DNA from: Hydrogenophaga taeniospiralis
GTDB taxonomy: Bacteria; Pseudomonadota; Gammaproteobacteria; Burkholderiales; Burkholderiaceae_C
Assembly: GCF_020510445.1 (NCBI RefSeq)
Contig: NZ_JAHBAG010000001.1
Span: 4,812,501 to 4,876,500 of the forward strand
Direction of reading: 5' to 3'
DNA length: 64,000 bases
Shown here: positions 44,736-53,158 of the stretch, piece after piece
Layout of the letters: each line of letters opens with the position of its first letter
Position numbering within the stretch: the first letter of the stretch is position 1
Translations under genes and position numbers: made by a program
Notes under the pieces: model-generated
What the model was told of the DNA's origin: nothing
Databases searched by the model: none
The model's input: the letters and a program-made list of their open reading frames with translations, nothing else

Positions 44736-45767
44736 ATGCACCCCACCCCCGCCCTGGACCCGCGCCGATTCGAAGCCAGTGTGGCCGGACGGCCGGTGCG
44801 CCTGTACCGGCTGAGCAACCGCCACGGCATGGAGGTGGCCATCACCAACCTCGGTGCCAAGATCCTGCAGCTGCTGGCGCCCGACCGCCACGGCGTGCTG
44901 GGCGACGTGGTGCTGGGCTACGACAGCCTGACCGCGCTGCAAGCCGGCGCGCCGTCCATGGGCGCTTTCATTGGCCGCTACGCGGGGCGCATTTCGCAAG
45001 CGCGTTTTGACTGGGACGGTGTGCCCCATGCGCTGCAAGCCAACGCCGGGCCGCACAGCATCCACGGCGGGCCGGCCGGCCTGCGCTTTCAGGTGCTGAA
45101 CGCCGAGCAGCCCGGCGCACAGACGCTGGCGCTGACGCACCGTTTTGAGCAGGCGGTGGACGGCTTCCCGGGCAACATGGACCTGCGCCTGGTCTATCGC
45201 CTTACCGACGACAACGAACTGGTCGTCGAACACGAGGCCAGCATGACCGAAGGCAGCAGCCCGGCCAGCTTCGCCTGCCACGCGTTTTTCAATCTGGACG
45301 GGCCGGGCAGCGACATCAACGGCCAGCGCCTGCAGCTGAATTCACGCGAGCTGCTGGCCACCGATGGCGACAACGTGCCGACCGGCGCGCTGCACTCCCT
45401 GCACGGCCACGCGCTGGACCTGCGCAGCCCGCAGCAGCTGGGCGCCCTGCCCGACATCGACCACGCCTATGTGCTGGCCGCGGGCGACGGCCCCGCAGCG
45501 CGGCTGGTGGCCCCGCAGAGTGGCCGCACGCTTGAGGTCTGGACCGGCGAGCCGGTGCTGCAGGTCTACGGCGCGGGCCAGCTGGGCAACGGTGAGGTGC
45601 CCGACACCGGCAAGGGCGGTGCGGTGCACCGCCCGCGCGCCGCGATCTGCCTGGAGGCCCAGCAGTACCCGAATGCGGTCAACTGCCCGGGCTTTCCACA
45701 GAACCGGGTGAGCCCGGAGCGGCCGTACCGGGCGGTCACGCGGTACCGGTTTGGTGTGGTGGCTTGA
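44736..45767 (+). CDS. Aldose 1-epimerase (galactose mutarotase)
   Basis: The 343-residue beta-sandwich enzyme interconverts sugar anomers. Features are the ITNLGAKILQLLAPDRHG start, AFIGRYAGRIS, NAGPHSIHGGPAGLRFQVL (catalytic His), FACHAFFNLDG, DIDHAYVL and the C-terminal CLEAQQYPNAVNCPGFP with the catalytic Glu. Anomer conversion could supply the beta-pyranose form used by Udh or act on sugars freed from pectin. It closes the aldarate island and begins four bases after the preceding stop. Confidence 0.92.
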   Translation: MHPTPALDPRRFEASVAGRPVRLYRLSNRHGMEVAITNLGAKILQLLAPDRHGVLGDVVLGYDSLTALQAGAPSMGAFIGRYAGRISQARFDWDGVPHALQANAGPHSIHGGPAGLRFQVLNAEQPGAQTLALTHRFEQAVDGFPGNMDLRLVYRLTDDNELVVEHEASMTEGSSPASFACHAFFNLDGPGSDINGQRLQLNSRELLATDGDNVPTGALHSLHGHALDLRSPQQLGALPDIDHAYVLAAGDGPAARLVAPQSGRTLEVWTGEPVLQVYGAGQLGNGEVPDTGKGGAVHRPRAAICLEAQQYPNAVNCPGFPQNRVSPERPYRAVTRYRFGVVA

Positions 45768-45795
45768 TGGGTGGGTGTTGGGGTCTCACCCCAAC

Positions 45796-46692
45796 CTACG
45801 GCGTGGGACTCAGGCTCAACAAGGCGGCCAAGCCGCCATCGGCTTCGAATCTCTGGTTGCGGTAGGCCAGGCGGGTCGGCCCAGGCCAGGCGCGCTGCGC
45901 CACGCTGTGGCGCGGGTCGCCGGGGTAGCAAATCACACGCACGCCGTCTTCGTCATCAAACGGCTCGGGCTCGATCAGCGCGGGCGGACGGCTGCGCGCG
46001 GTGGCCAGGACCTGGGCCACGTCCGCGTGGCGGCCGAGCTGGCTCAGGCTCATGATCTGCGGCGGCGCCAGGTCGATCTCGCCGGCCCAGAAGCGTTCCA
46101 GCGCGCCGCGCGGCGTCAGCCACACGGCTTCGGTGGCTTCGAAGGCGCAGTGTTGCGCGGTCTGCTCCGGCGGGGCCACGGCGACGAAGAAGCGGGTGTC
46201 GAAACGCTTGTTGGTCACCGAGGGCACACGCGGCGTGACCCAGCGCGACCACGGCAGCAGGCTCGATACCGCCAGCGGCAGGCCCAGGCGCCGCAGCGCG
46301 GTGGCGAAGCCGAGGCCGCCCGCCGTGTGTTCGCGCAGGCGGTGCAGCGCCCCGGGCTGCACCGCCAGGCCCAGCAGCAGGCCACATTCTTCAAAGGTCT
46401 CGCGCAGCGCCGCCGCGTGCAGGCCCACCGCGGTGTCCGGGTCCAGCCCGGGCTCGCCCAGCCCGCGCAGGCAGTGCGCCGCCGGCCGGTCCAGCGCGGC
46501 CGGGTCCACCTGCCGGTCCGCGGCGTCGAGCTTGCCGCCGGGGAACACGTGCACGCCGCCCAGCACGCCCGAGTTGCCGTGGCGCCGCACCATCAGCACC
46601 TGCGGCCCGGTGGGCCCGTCGCGCAGCACCATCACGGTGGCGGCGGGCACGGGCGGGGTGTGGACGGTCTCGGCGTTGATGGGGATGGCCAT
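45796..46692 (-). CDS. Nudix hydrolase, NUDT19-like with interrupted box
   Basis: The 298-residue protein has the Nudix start VMVLRDGPTGPQVLMVRRHG, then GGVHVFPGGKLDAADRQ. About 30 residues later comes the catalytic helix AALRETFEECGLLLG (consensus REXXEEXG as RETFEECG). The insert between GG-x and RETFEE separates the two halves of the box, as in eukaryotic NUDT19-type CoA diphosphatases and their bacterial relatives. The likely substrate is a CoA or nucleoside diphosphate derivative. It converges with the mutarotase gene, with 28 bases between, and has MscS upstream on the same strand. Confidence 0.85.
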   Translation of the reverse strand: MAIPINAETVHTPPVPAATVMVLRDGPTGPQVLMVRRHGNSGVLGGVHVFPGGKLDAADRQVDPAALDRPAAHCLRGLGEPGLDPDTAVGLHAAALRETFEECGLLLGLAVQPGALHRLREHTAGGLGFATALRRLGLPLAVSSLLPWSRWVTPRVPSVTNKRFDTRFFVAVAPPEQTAQHCAFEATEAVWLTPRGALERFWAGEIDLAPPQIMSLSQLGRHADVAQVLATARSRPPALIEPEPFDDEDGVRVICYPGDPRHSVAQRAWPGPTRLAYRNQRFEADGGLAALLSLSPTP

Positions 46693-46731
46693 GGCGCGAT
46701 TGTCCCCGAGGCCCGCCGGGCCACGCGTCGC

Positions 46732-47895
46732 TCACGTGTGGCTGCTGCGGCTCCGCGGCGTTTCCATCTGCTCGGCGCCGCCCTCCACCGGCTCGGCGGG
46801 CGCGGGCGCCTCACCCACGGGCCGCGGCGCAACCCGTGGTTCTTCGAGCACCACGTCCGAGCGCTGCCGCGGCAGGCACTGCGGGTATTCGCGCTGGATG
46901 AAGTGGATCAGCTGTTCGCGCACATGGCAGCGCAGGTCCCACGCGGCCGGGGCCGAGGCCGCGGTCACCAGACAGCGCAGCTGCATGGCGCGCTCGCCCG
47001 CTTCGGTCACCTGCAGCAGCGCGAGCCGCCGGTCCCAGTGCGGGGACGACTCGCAGGCCTGCTGCAGCGCCTCGCGCAACGGCTCCAGCGGCATGCGGTA
47101 GTCGACCCACAGGAACACGGTGCCGATGAGTTCGGAAGTGCTGCGGGTCCAGTTCTGGAACGGTTTTTCGATCCAGTGCTGCAGCGGCACGATCAGGCGG
47201 CGCTGGTCCCAGATGCGCACCACCACGTAGGTGCCTGTGATTTCCTCGATCACGCCCCATTCGTTTTCGACGATCACCACGTCGTCGATGCGGATCGGCT
47301 GACTCAGCCCGATCTGCAGGCCGGCGATGAGGTTGCCCAGCACCGGGCGCGCCGCGAAGCCCGCGATGATGCCGACCACGCCGGCCGAGGCCAGCAGGCT
47401 GGTGCCGACCTGGCGCACGGCCGGGAAGGTCATCAGCATCAGGGACACCCCGATCAGCACCACCAGGCCCTGCGACACGCGCGACAGCACCAGGGTCTGG
47501 GTCTGGATGCGGCGCGCCGCGAGGTTGTCCGCGCCGGCCAGCGGGTTGGCCTCGATCACACCCCGGGCCACACCATGGACGGCGCGGGCCAGCAGCCAGG
47601 TCACGGCGCCGATCAGCAGCAGCGCCGTCCAGCGCTCCGCGCCCGGCAGCCAGGCCACACCGGCGGGCACCCGCTGCCACACCGGGTTGAGCGCCAGCAG
47701 GTAGAGCAGCACGTGGGCGGGCGCCTGCACGGCCCGGCCCATGCTGGCGGTCACCGGTGCGGCGCGCGTGGCCCGCAGGAAGATGCGTTTACCGGCCTGG
47801 TAGACGGTCTCGGCGATCAGCGCCACCAACAGGGCCACGCCCAGGGTGGGCAACCATTCGATCAGGGAGGGGGGCAACCAGCTGAAAAATTCCAT
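46732..47895 (-). CDS. MscS-type mechanosensitive channel family protein
   Basis: The 387-residue membrane protein has about four hydrophobic helices (LIEWLPTLGVALLVALIAETVY, VLLYLLALNPVW, ALLLIGAVTWLLARAV, GLVVLIGVSLMLMTF). The pore helix and beta domain follow: VGTSLLASAGVVGIIAGFAARPVLGNLIAGLQIGLSQPIRIDDVVIVENEWGVIEEITGTYVVVRIWDQRRLIVP. A cytoplasmic alpha/beta part and a charged tail follow. It belongs to the larger MscS-like type found in many proteobacteria and probably opens on osmotic downshift. It shares a strand with the Nudix gene but has its own start after a 39-base gap. Confidence 0.92.
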   Translation of the reverse strand: MEFFSWLPPSLIEWLPTLGVALLVALIAETVYQAGKRIFLRATRAAPVTASMGRAVQAPAHVLLYLLALNPVWQRVPAGVAWLPGAERWTALLLIGAVTWLLARAVHGVARGVIEANPLAGADNLAARRIQTQTLVLSRVSQGLVVLIGVSLMLMTFPAVRQVGTSLLASAGVVGIIAGFAARPVLGNLIAGLQIGLSQPIRIDDVVIVENEWGVIEEITGTYVVVRIWDQRRLIVPLQHWIEKPFQNWTRSTSELIGTVFLWVDYRMPLEPLREALQQACESSPHWDRRLALLQVTEAGERAMQLRCLVTAASAPAAWDLRCHVREQLIHFIQREYPQCLPRQRSDVVLEEPRVAPRPVGEAPAPAEPVEGGAEQMETPRSRSSHT

Positions 47896-47923
47896 GCCGG
47901 TTTATAGCCCGGACCGAGAAGGG

Positions 47924-48166
47924 TCAACCAACGCCACCGCCTTCGACGGGCTCGCGGTCACGCTCGTCCGCCTTGCGGAACACGACCTCGCCCGTGGGCA
48001 CGTGCACCACGCGGATTTCCCGGCCGCCCGGCACGGTGTGGCTCTTGGCGGCCACCACCACCGCCAGCTCGCCATCGTCCAGCCAGATTTCCGCCTGACC
48101 CGACTCGGGCAGCAACGGACTCACGATGGGAGATTCGCTCTCGATGCGGTAGGTCTGGCCTGACAT
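47924..48166 (-). CDS. Small hypothetical protein
   Basis: The 80-residue product is mostly beta strand (AEIWLDDGELAVVVAAKSHTVPGGREIRVVHVPTGEVVFRK) with an acidic N-terminus. It has no signal peptide or membrane helix. I do not recognise it. The start at 48166 is preceded by AACGGAG on the minus strand, which supports it. It lies 28 bases upstream of the MscS gene on the same strand. Confidence 0.6.
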   Translation of the reverse strand: MSGQTYRIESESPIVSPLLPESGQAEIWLDDGELAVVVAAKSHTVPGGREIRVVHVPTGEVVFRKADERDREPVEGGGVG

Positions 48167-48485
48167 GGTGAACTCCGTTGGGGGTAAGCGCCGAATCGTG
48201 AACCGACAAGTTTCCGATCAAACCCTGGCCGCTTCTGTGTGGCAACGCACACCAGCGCCATCCTCGCTCGCCACGGTTGCCTGGGATTCTTCGGGTCGGT
48301 CGCCACCGGGCGGGCTGTGGAGCGCGTAGTGTGGGTGTTGTGGAGGCGGTATGCAATGGCTGCCCGCGTACCCACACACGCGGTCCGGTCTGTCGCAGAC
48401 GCCCAGGCCGGAAAATGGGAACCTCTGACTGCAAGGGCGCGGGCAACGGAAAACACGCCGTTACACAAGAAACAAGAAGGACAGC
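48167..48485. other. Intergenic stretch, no gene seen
   Basis: These 319 bases separate divergent genes, the small protein (minus) and the NDH-2-like gene (plus). I see no coding pattern, hairpin or repeat that stands out; it presumably holds both promoters. A GAAGGA ribosome site lies just before the plus-strand gene. Confidence 0.5.
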
Positions 48486-49784
48486 ATGAACATTCGCATC
48501 GTGATCGTGGGCGGTGGCGCAGGCGGCCTGGAACTGGCCTGCAAGCTGGGCCGAAAGCTCGGCGTGGAGCAGGTCACCCTGGTGGACCAGCAGCTGTTCC
48601 ACATCTGGAAGCCCTCGCTGCACGAGGTGGCCGCGGGCACGCTGGACATCCACCAGGAAGGCCTGTCCTACGAAATGCTGGCGCACGACAACCGCTTCAA
48701 CTTCTGCCTGGGCGCCCTGACCGGGCTGGACCTGGCGCGCAAGGAGATCCAGGTGGCACCGGTGCTGGACGAACACGGCGAGGAGCTGGTGCCCGCGCGC
48801 AGCCTGCCCTTTGACCAACTGGTGCTGGCGGTGGGCAGCACGGCCAACCATTTCAACGTGCCCGGGGCGGCCGAACACACGCTGTCGCTGAACCGGCCGG
48901 CCGACGCCGAACACTTTCGCCTGCGCATGCTCAAGCTGCTCACGGCCGCCGAGCTGCGCAAGAGCGCGGGCGTGCCGGGCCAGGTTCGCGTGGTCATCAT
49001 CGGCGGCGGCGCCACCGGCGTGGAGCTGGCCGCCGAGTTGCGCGAGGCCAGCGTGGTGCACTCGCGCTACGGCTTTCGCCGGCTCGACCCGCAGCGCGAC
49101 GTGCAGATCACCCTGATCGAAGGCGCCGATCGCATCCTCGCGCCCCTGCCCGAGAAGGTGTCGCAGGCGGCCACGAAGCTGCTGAAGGAACGCCATGTGG
49201 CGGTCGAGACCGGTTGCCGCGTGGCACGCATCACGCCGGCCCAGGTGGAAGACGCCGGGGGACGCGTGTTCCCCGCCGACCTCGTGGTGTGGGCCGCCGG
49301 CATCAAGGCGCCCGAGATGCTGGCCACGCTGGGCCTGCCCACGAACCGCAGCGGGCAGCTGGAGGTGGAGCCGACGCTGCGGGTGAAGGGCCAGAGCGAC
49401 ATCTTCGCCCTGGGCGACTGCGCGGCCTGCCCCACGGCCAGTGGCGGCTGGGTGCCCCCGCGCGCGCAGGCCGCGCACCAGCAGGCCAGCCACCTCTACC
49501 AGACGCTGATGGCGCGCGCCATGGGCCGGCCCGAGCGGACCGGCGCCTACGTCTACCGCGACCACGGCTCCCTGGTGTCGGTGGGCACGCAGACCTCGGT
49601 GGGCAACCTCATGGGCAACCTGTTCCGTTCCACCTGGTATGTGCAGGGCGCGCTGGCGCGCACCATGTACGTGAGCCTGCACCTGATGCACCACCAGGCG
49701 GTGCTGGGCAGCCTGCGCACCGCCGTGCTGGCGGTGGCGCGCTTCCTCGTCAAGCGCGCCACGCCGCTGGTCAAGCTGCACTGA
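48486..49784 (+). CDS. NDH-2-like NAD(P)H:quinone oxidoreductase
   Basis: The 432-residue flavoprotein has the FAD loop IVGGGAGGLELACKLGR at the start, the NAD loop VIIGGGATGVELAAELRE near residues 170-190, and the second FAD motif DIFALGDCAACP. The N-terminal HIWKPSLHEVAAGTLD segment with GLSYEML is typical of type II NADH dehydrogenases. A hydrophobic C-terminal stretch (NLMGNLFRSTWYVQGALARTMYVSLHLMHH...) would attach it to the membrane. It probably passes electrons from NADH to the quinone pool without pumping protons. It is monocistronic. Confidence 0.92.
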   Translation: MNIRIVIVGGGAGGLELACKLGRKLGVEQVTLVDQQLFHIWKPSLHEVAAGTLDIHQEGLSYEMLAHDNRFNFCLGALTGLDLARKEIQVAPVLDEHGEELVPARSLPFDQLVLAVGSTANHFNVPGAAEHTLSLNRPADAEHFRLRMLKLLTAAELRKSAGVPGQVRVVIIGGGATGVELAAELREASVVHSRYGFRRLDPQRDVQITLIEGADRILAPLPEKVSQAATKLLKERHVAVETGCRVARITPAQVEDAGGRVFPADLVVWAAGIKAPEMLATLGLPTNRSGQLEVEPTLRVKGQSDIFALGDCAACPTASGGWVPPRAQAAHQQASHLYQTLMARAMGRPERTGAYVYRDHGSLVSVGTQTSVGNLMGNLFRSTWYVQGALARTMYVSLHLMHHQAVLGSLRTAVLAVARFLVKRATPLVKLH

Positions 49785-50141
49785 GAGGCTGGGCACGGCA
49801 CGGGCGGGCACCAACAACGGGCGGTCGGCAGCACCACGCACCGCTCCAGCCGCACCAGCTTGGGGTTTCCGAACCGGTCGCCACGGCGCGCCAGGGGCTG
49901 TGCCCCTGCGGTGCGGGCTGGCATGGTTTCTGCTGATAGCCAACCCGCAAGAAGAGCGGTTTGGGGTCTGACCTGCAAATCCTCAGCACACAGGTGCACT
50001 AGGGTTCCGATCACGCGTGGCGTGGTGTCTGGTCCGAGAGTGTGCCGGCCTCATCGCAGGCTCCACGGAGGGACAAAAGCCCGGGAGAACGATCACCGAT
50101 CGGTTCTTCTGCACGTCCCACCAACCCTTGGAGTCCCTCTG
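49785..50141. other. Intergenic stretch with one hairpin
   Basis: I see no convincing gene in these 357 bases. CAGGGGC-TGT-GCCCCTG forms a perfect 7-base stem at 49892-49908, not followed by T residues. It lies between the NDH-2-like gene and the ABC binding-protein gene. Short frames crossing here have no ribosome sites. Confidence 0.45.
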
Positions 50142-51170
50142 ATGAAAAACACCGCCTTCACCGCCAGCAGCCTGCGTTCTTCTTCGCGACGCCACCATTT
50201 CCTCAAGCCCGCCCTGGGCCTGGCACTCACGCTGGCCACCGCTTCGGCCTTCGCGCAGACCTCGATGAAGCTGGCCACCGTGGTCTGGGTGGGTTACGGT
50301 CCGTTCTATGTGGCCGACGCGCTGGACCTCTACAAGAAGTACAAGCTCAAGGTCTCGCTGCAGGTCTTCAACGACCCGGCGCTGATTCCAGCGGCCATCG
50401 CCTCGGGCGCGGTCGACGGCGGCATGCTGACCTACGACCAGGTGGTGGGCCAGGTGGCGGCGGGCCGCGCCATGAAGGTGGTGATGCCCATCGACTACTC
50501 CAACGGCGGCGACGCCATCGTGGCCGACGGCAGCATCGGCAAAGTGGCCGACTTCAAAGGCAAGAAGATCGGCTACAACCCGCTTTCGCCGAGCGACTTC
50601 CTGCTCTCCTACGCGCTCAAGACGGTGAACCTGAGCGAGAAGGACATCAGCCCCGTGAGCATGACGCCCGAAGCGGTGCCGGCCGCGATGGCCTCGGGTG
50701 CACTGCCCATCGGCGTGACCTACGAACCCAGCCTGTCGCAGGTGCTCGGCCAAGGCGGTGGCAAGAAGTTCAAGGTGGTGTTTTCGTCGAAGGACGCGCC
50801 AGGCCTGATCGCCGACGTGCTGGTGTTCGACGACAAGGTCATCAAGGCCAAGCCCACCGAGATCACCGGCATCATGAAGGCCTACCTTGACGGCCTGGCC
50901 TACATGAAGGCCAAGCCCGATGAGGCCAACAAGATCATCGGCAAGTTCATGGGCGTGTCGGCCGCCGAGGTGAAGGAACAGCTCGGTGGGGTCTACAACA
51001 TCCCCGCCGCCGAGATGCCCAAGGCCTTCATGAAGGCGAAGGAAACCACCTCGTACTACGCCAGCGGCGACATCATCGGCCAGCTGCTCCTGGCCAAGGG
51101 CCAGATCAAGACCGTCCCGGCCACCGAAGCCACCTTCGACGCCGCGCTCGTCAAGGCGCTGGCCAAGTAA
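50142..51170 (+). CDS. ABC-type NitT/TauT-like substrate-binding protein
   Basis: The 342-residue periplasmic protein has a long leader ending in ALGLALTLATASAFA. The mature part has KLATVVWVGYGPFYVADALDLYKKYKLKVSLQVF, DPALIPAAIASGAVDGGMLTYDQV, FKGKKIGYNPLSPSDFLLSYAL and PVSMTPEAVPAAMASGALPIGVTYEPSLSQVL, the NMT1/THI5-like pattern that includes nitrate, sulfonate and pyrimidine binders. No ABC permease or ATPase gene follows. Its downstream neighbours are a desaturase and an SDR. The ligand is unknown; an N-containing compound fits the amidase genes further on. Confidence 0.9.
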   Translation: MKNTAFTASSLRSSSRRHHFLKPALGLALTLATASAFAQTSMKLATVVWVGYGPFYVADALDLYKKYKLKVSLQVFNDPALIPAAIASGAVDGGMLTYDQVVGQVAAGRAMKVVMPIDYSNGGDAIVADGSIGKVADFKGKKIGYNPLSPSDFLLSYALKTVNLSEKDISPVSMTPEAVPAAMASGALPIGVTYEPSLSQVLGQGGGKKFKVVFSSKDAPGLIADVLVFDDKVIKAKPTEITGIMKAYLDGLAYMKAKPDEANKIIGKFMGVSAAEVKEQLGGVYNIPAAEMPKAFMKAKETTSYYASGDIIGQLLLAKGQIKTVPATEATFDAALVKALAK

Positions 51171-51259
51171 ACCCCGCTCAGAGATTTCCGCCGCCCGTGC
51201 CGCTGGCACGGGTGCGCGGAGCGCTGGCCACCCCGCGTTCCCCGCATGGAGTTCCCGCC

Positions 51260-52273
51260 ATGACACAAGCCCTTTTCCGCCACGCCGACGGCGTGTGGCC
51301 CAACACCGCTGCGCTGGCGTTCACCGTGCTCGGCTGGCCACTGGGCATCGCCTTGCTGGGCCAGAGCCACTGGACGCTCAACGCGCTGGGCGTGCTGCTG
51401 GTCGCACTCACGCTCACCTGGTCGGCCTACTTCATCCACGAGTTCGCACACCACGCCATCTTCCGCACACCGCAGGCCAACGAGCGCTGGGGCCGGTTCA
51501 TGAGCTGGATCAACGGCAGCGCCTACGCCAGCTTCGCCGACCTGCGCCGCAAACACATGCGCCACCACATCGAACGCGCCGACGTCATCACCTTCGACCT
51601 GCAGGGTTTCCTGCGCGCCCACCCGCTGGTGCGGCGGGTGGTGCTGGCGCTCGAATGGCTGCACGTCCCCGCGGTGGAGTTCGTCATGCGCGGCTTCGTG
51701 ATCGCGCTGCCCTTCCTGGGCGAACGCAAGAAGGCGGCGCGCGGCCGCGTGATCGGTGTCGCCGTGGTGCGGCTCACGGCCTGGGCGCTGCTGGCCTGGT
51801 GGTCGCTCAAGGCCCTGGCCCTCTACGCGCTGGCCTACCTGCTGTTCGTGCACCTGCTGCGTTTTGCCGACTGCTTCCAGCACACCTACGACGCCTACCC
51901 CATCCTCGACGACAAGCCGATCCCGCAGGACAAGCTGCGCGACCGCGCCTACGAGCAGGCCAACACCTACAGCGACGTGGTGGGCCTGGACGCCAAATGG
52001 CTCAACCTGGTCTGGCTCAACTTCGGCTTCCACAACGCGCACCACGAGCGCCCGGTCGCACCCTGGTACCAGCTGCCGCGGCTGCACCGCGAGCTCTACC
52101 CCGAGGGCAATGCCCAGGTGGTCACGGTGGGAGAGCTGCTGCGCGCCTACCACCGCCACCGCGTGACCCGCGTGCTGGCGAGCGACTACGGTGCGGTGCT
52201 GCCGCCCGGCGCACCGCACCGGGCCGATGGCTTCATCGGTGCCGTGGGTGTTTCTTTTCTGACGGCGGTTTGA
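51260..52273 (+). CDS. Fatty acid desaturase family membrane enzyme
   Basis: The 337-residue protein has the three histidine clusters of membrane di-iron desaturases and hydroxylases: HEFAHH in FIHEFAHHAIFR, RRKHMRHH and HNAHHE in GFHNAHHERPVAPW. Hydrophobic helices surround them (ALGVLLVALTLTWSAYFI, LTAWALLAWWSLKALALYALAYLLFVHLL). The HNAHHERP form is found in rhizopine-oxygenase (MocD)-like and related members, so hydroxylation of a small compound is possible instead of lipid desaturation. ATG 51260 has GGAG nine bases upstream. Its stop overlaps the next start (TGATG). Confidence 0.87.
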   Translation: MTQALFRHADGVWPNTAALAFTVLGWPLGIALLGQSHWTLNALGVLLVALTLTWSAYFIHEFAHHAIFRTPQANERWGRFMSWINGSAYASFADLRRKHMRHHIERADVITFDLQGFLRAHPLVRRVVLALEWLHVPAVEFVMRGFVIALPFLGERKKAARGRVIGVAVVRLTAWALLAWWSLKALALYALAYLLFVHLLRFADCFQHTYDAYPILDDKPIPQDKLRDRAYEQANTYSDVVGLDAKWLNLVWLNFGFHNAHHERPVAPWYQLPRLHRELYPEGNAQVVTVGELLRAYHRHRVTRVLASDYGAVLPPGAPHRADGFIGAVGVSFLTAV

Positions 52274-53037
52274 TGACGTCGCCGCACTACGGACTGCAGG
52301 GCAAGACGGTGCTGATCACCGGGGCCGCCACCGGCATCGGCCGCGCCACTGCGCTGCTGTTCGCGCAGGCCGGCGCACGTGTGGTGGTCAACCACCTTCG
52401 GCAAGACGCCGAAGCCGCTTCGCTGGTGCAGGCCATCGCAGCCGCAGGTGGCCAGGCCACCGCGATCAGCGCCGACGTGAGCCAGGCGGCCGAGGTGCAA
52501 CGCCTGGTGGACGGTGCCCTCGCGGCCTTCGGTGCGGTCGACGTGCTCGTGAACAACGCCGGCATCATCCAGGAAAAGGCCTTCCTCGACACCACCGAAG
52601 CCGAGTGGGACCAGATGCTCGGCACCGATCTCAAGTCCGTCTTCCTGGTGTGCCGCGCGGTGCTGCCCGGCATGGTGGCGCGCGGTGGCGGCGCCATCGT
52701 CAACATCGCGTCCGACCTCGGCATCCTCGGGCGCGAGCGCTACGCCCCTTACTGCGCGGCCAAGGCTGGTGTGATCGGGCTCACACGCTCACTGGCGCGC
52801 GAGTTCGCGCCGCAGCAGATCCGCGTCAACGCCATCGCGCCCGGCCCCGTGGCCACCGCCATGGTCTCGCTCGACCACATGAGCGCCGAGTGGGTGGAGA
52901 AGGAACTCGCGATCCCGCAGCACCGGCTGGGTGACCCGGCCGAGATCGCGGCCAGCGCGCTGTTCCTCGCGTCCGACCTCTCGCGCTTCTATTGCGGCCA
53001 GGTGCTCGGCCCCAACGGCGGCTCCGTCATGACATGA
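52273..53037 (+). CDS. SDR family oxidoreductase
   Basis: The 254-residue classical SDR has TGAATGIG near residue 17, NNAGII near 92, catalytic Ser in NIASDLGILG, and YCAAK (Tyr/Lys). The C-terminus is LASDLSRFYCGQVLGPNGGSVMT. Substrate unknown. It is translationally coupled to the desaturase-like gene through TGATG, so it may oxidise the product of that enzyme. It is followed by repeat copy h. Confidence 0.91.
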   Translation: MTSPHYGLQGKTVLITGAATGIGRATALLFAQAGARVVVNHLRQDAEAASLVQAIAAAGGQATAISADVSQAAEVQRLVDGALAAFGAVDVLVNNAGIIQEKAFLDTTEAEWDQMLGTDLKSVFLVCRAVLPGMVARGGGAIVNIASDLGILGRERYAPYCAAKAGVIGLTRSLAREFAPQQIRVNAIAPGPVATAMVSLDHMSAEWVEKELAIPQHRLGDPAEIAASALFLASDLSRFYCGQVLGPNGGSVMT

Positions 53038-53043
53038 GGATGG

Positions 53044-53125
53044 AACACCCCCCGCGCCGCTTCGCGTCACCCCCCTCAAGGGGGGCGGCACCAGAGGCCC
53101 GGCGAAGCCGGTTCCTCGGTGCCCT
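53044..53125 (+). repeat. Post-stop hairpin repeat, copy h (best preserved)
   Basis: This copy lies six bases after the SDR stop. CCCCCC-TCAA-GGGGGG spans 53070-53085. The longer stem GGCACC(a)GAGG...CCTCGGTGCC encloses CCGGC-GAA-GCCGG at 53099-53111. It is the clearest reference copy for the family. Confidence 0.85.
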
Positions 53126-53158
53126 TGGGTGTCGCTGCTCCGGCGCCATGGAGAACCG

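Noticed and set aside
49785..50141. Possible gene remnant between the NDH-2-like and ABC receptor genes
   Set aside because: Short frames on both strands lack ribosome sites and recognisable motifs; only one hairpin stands out.
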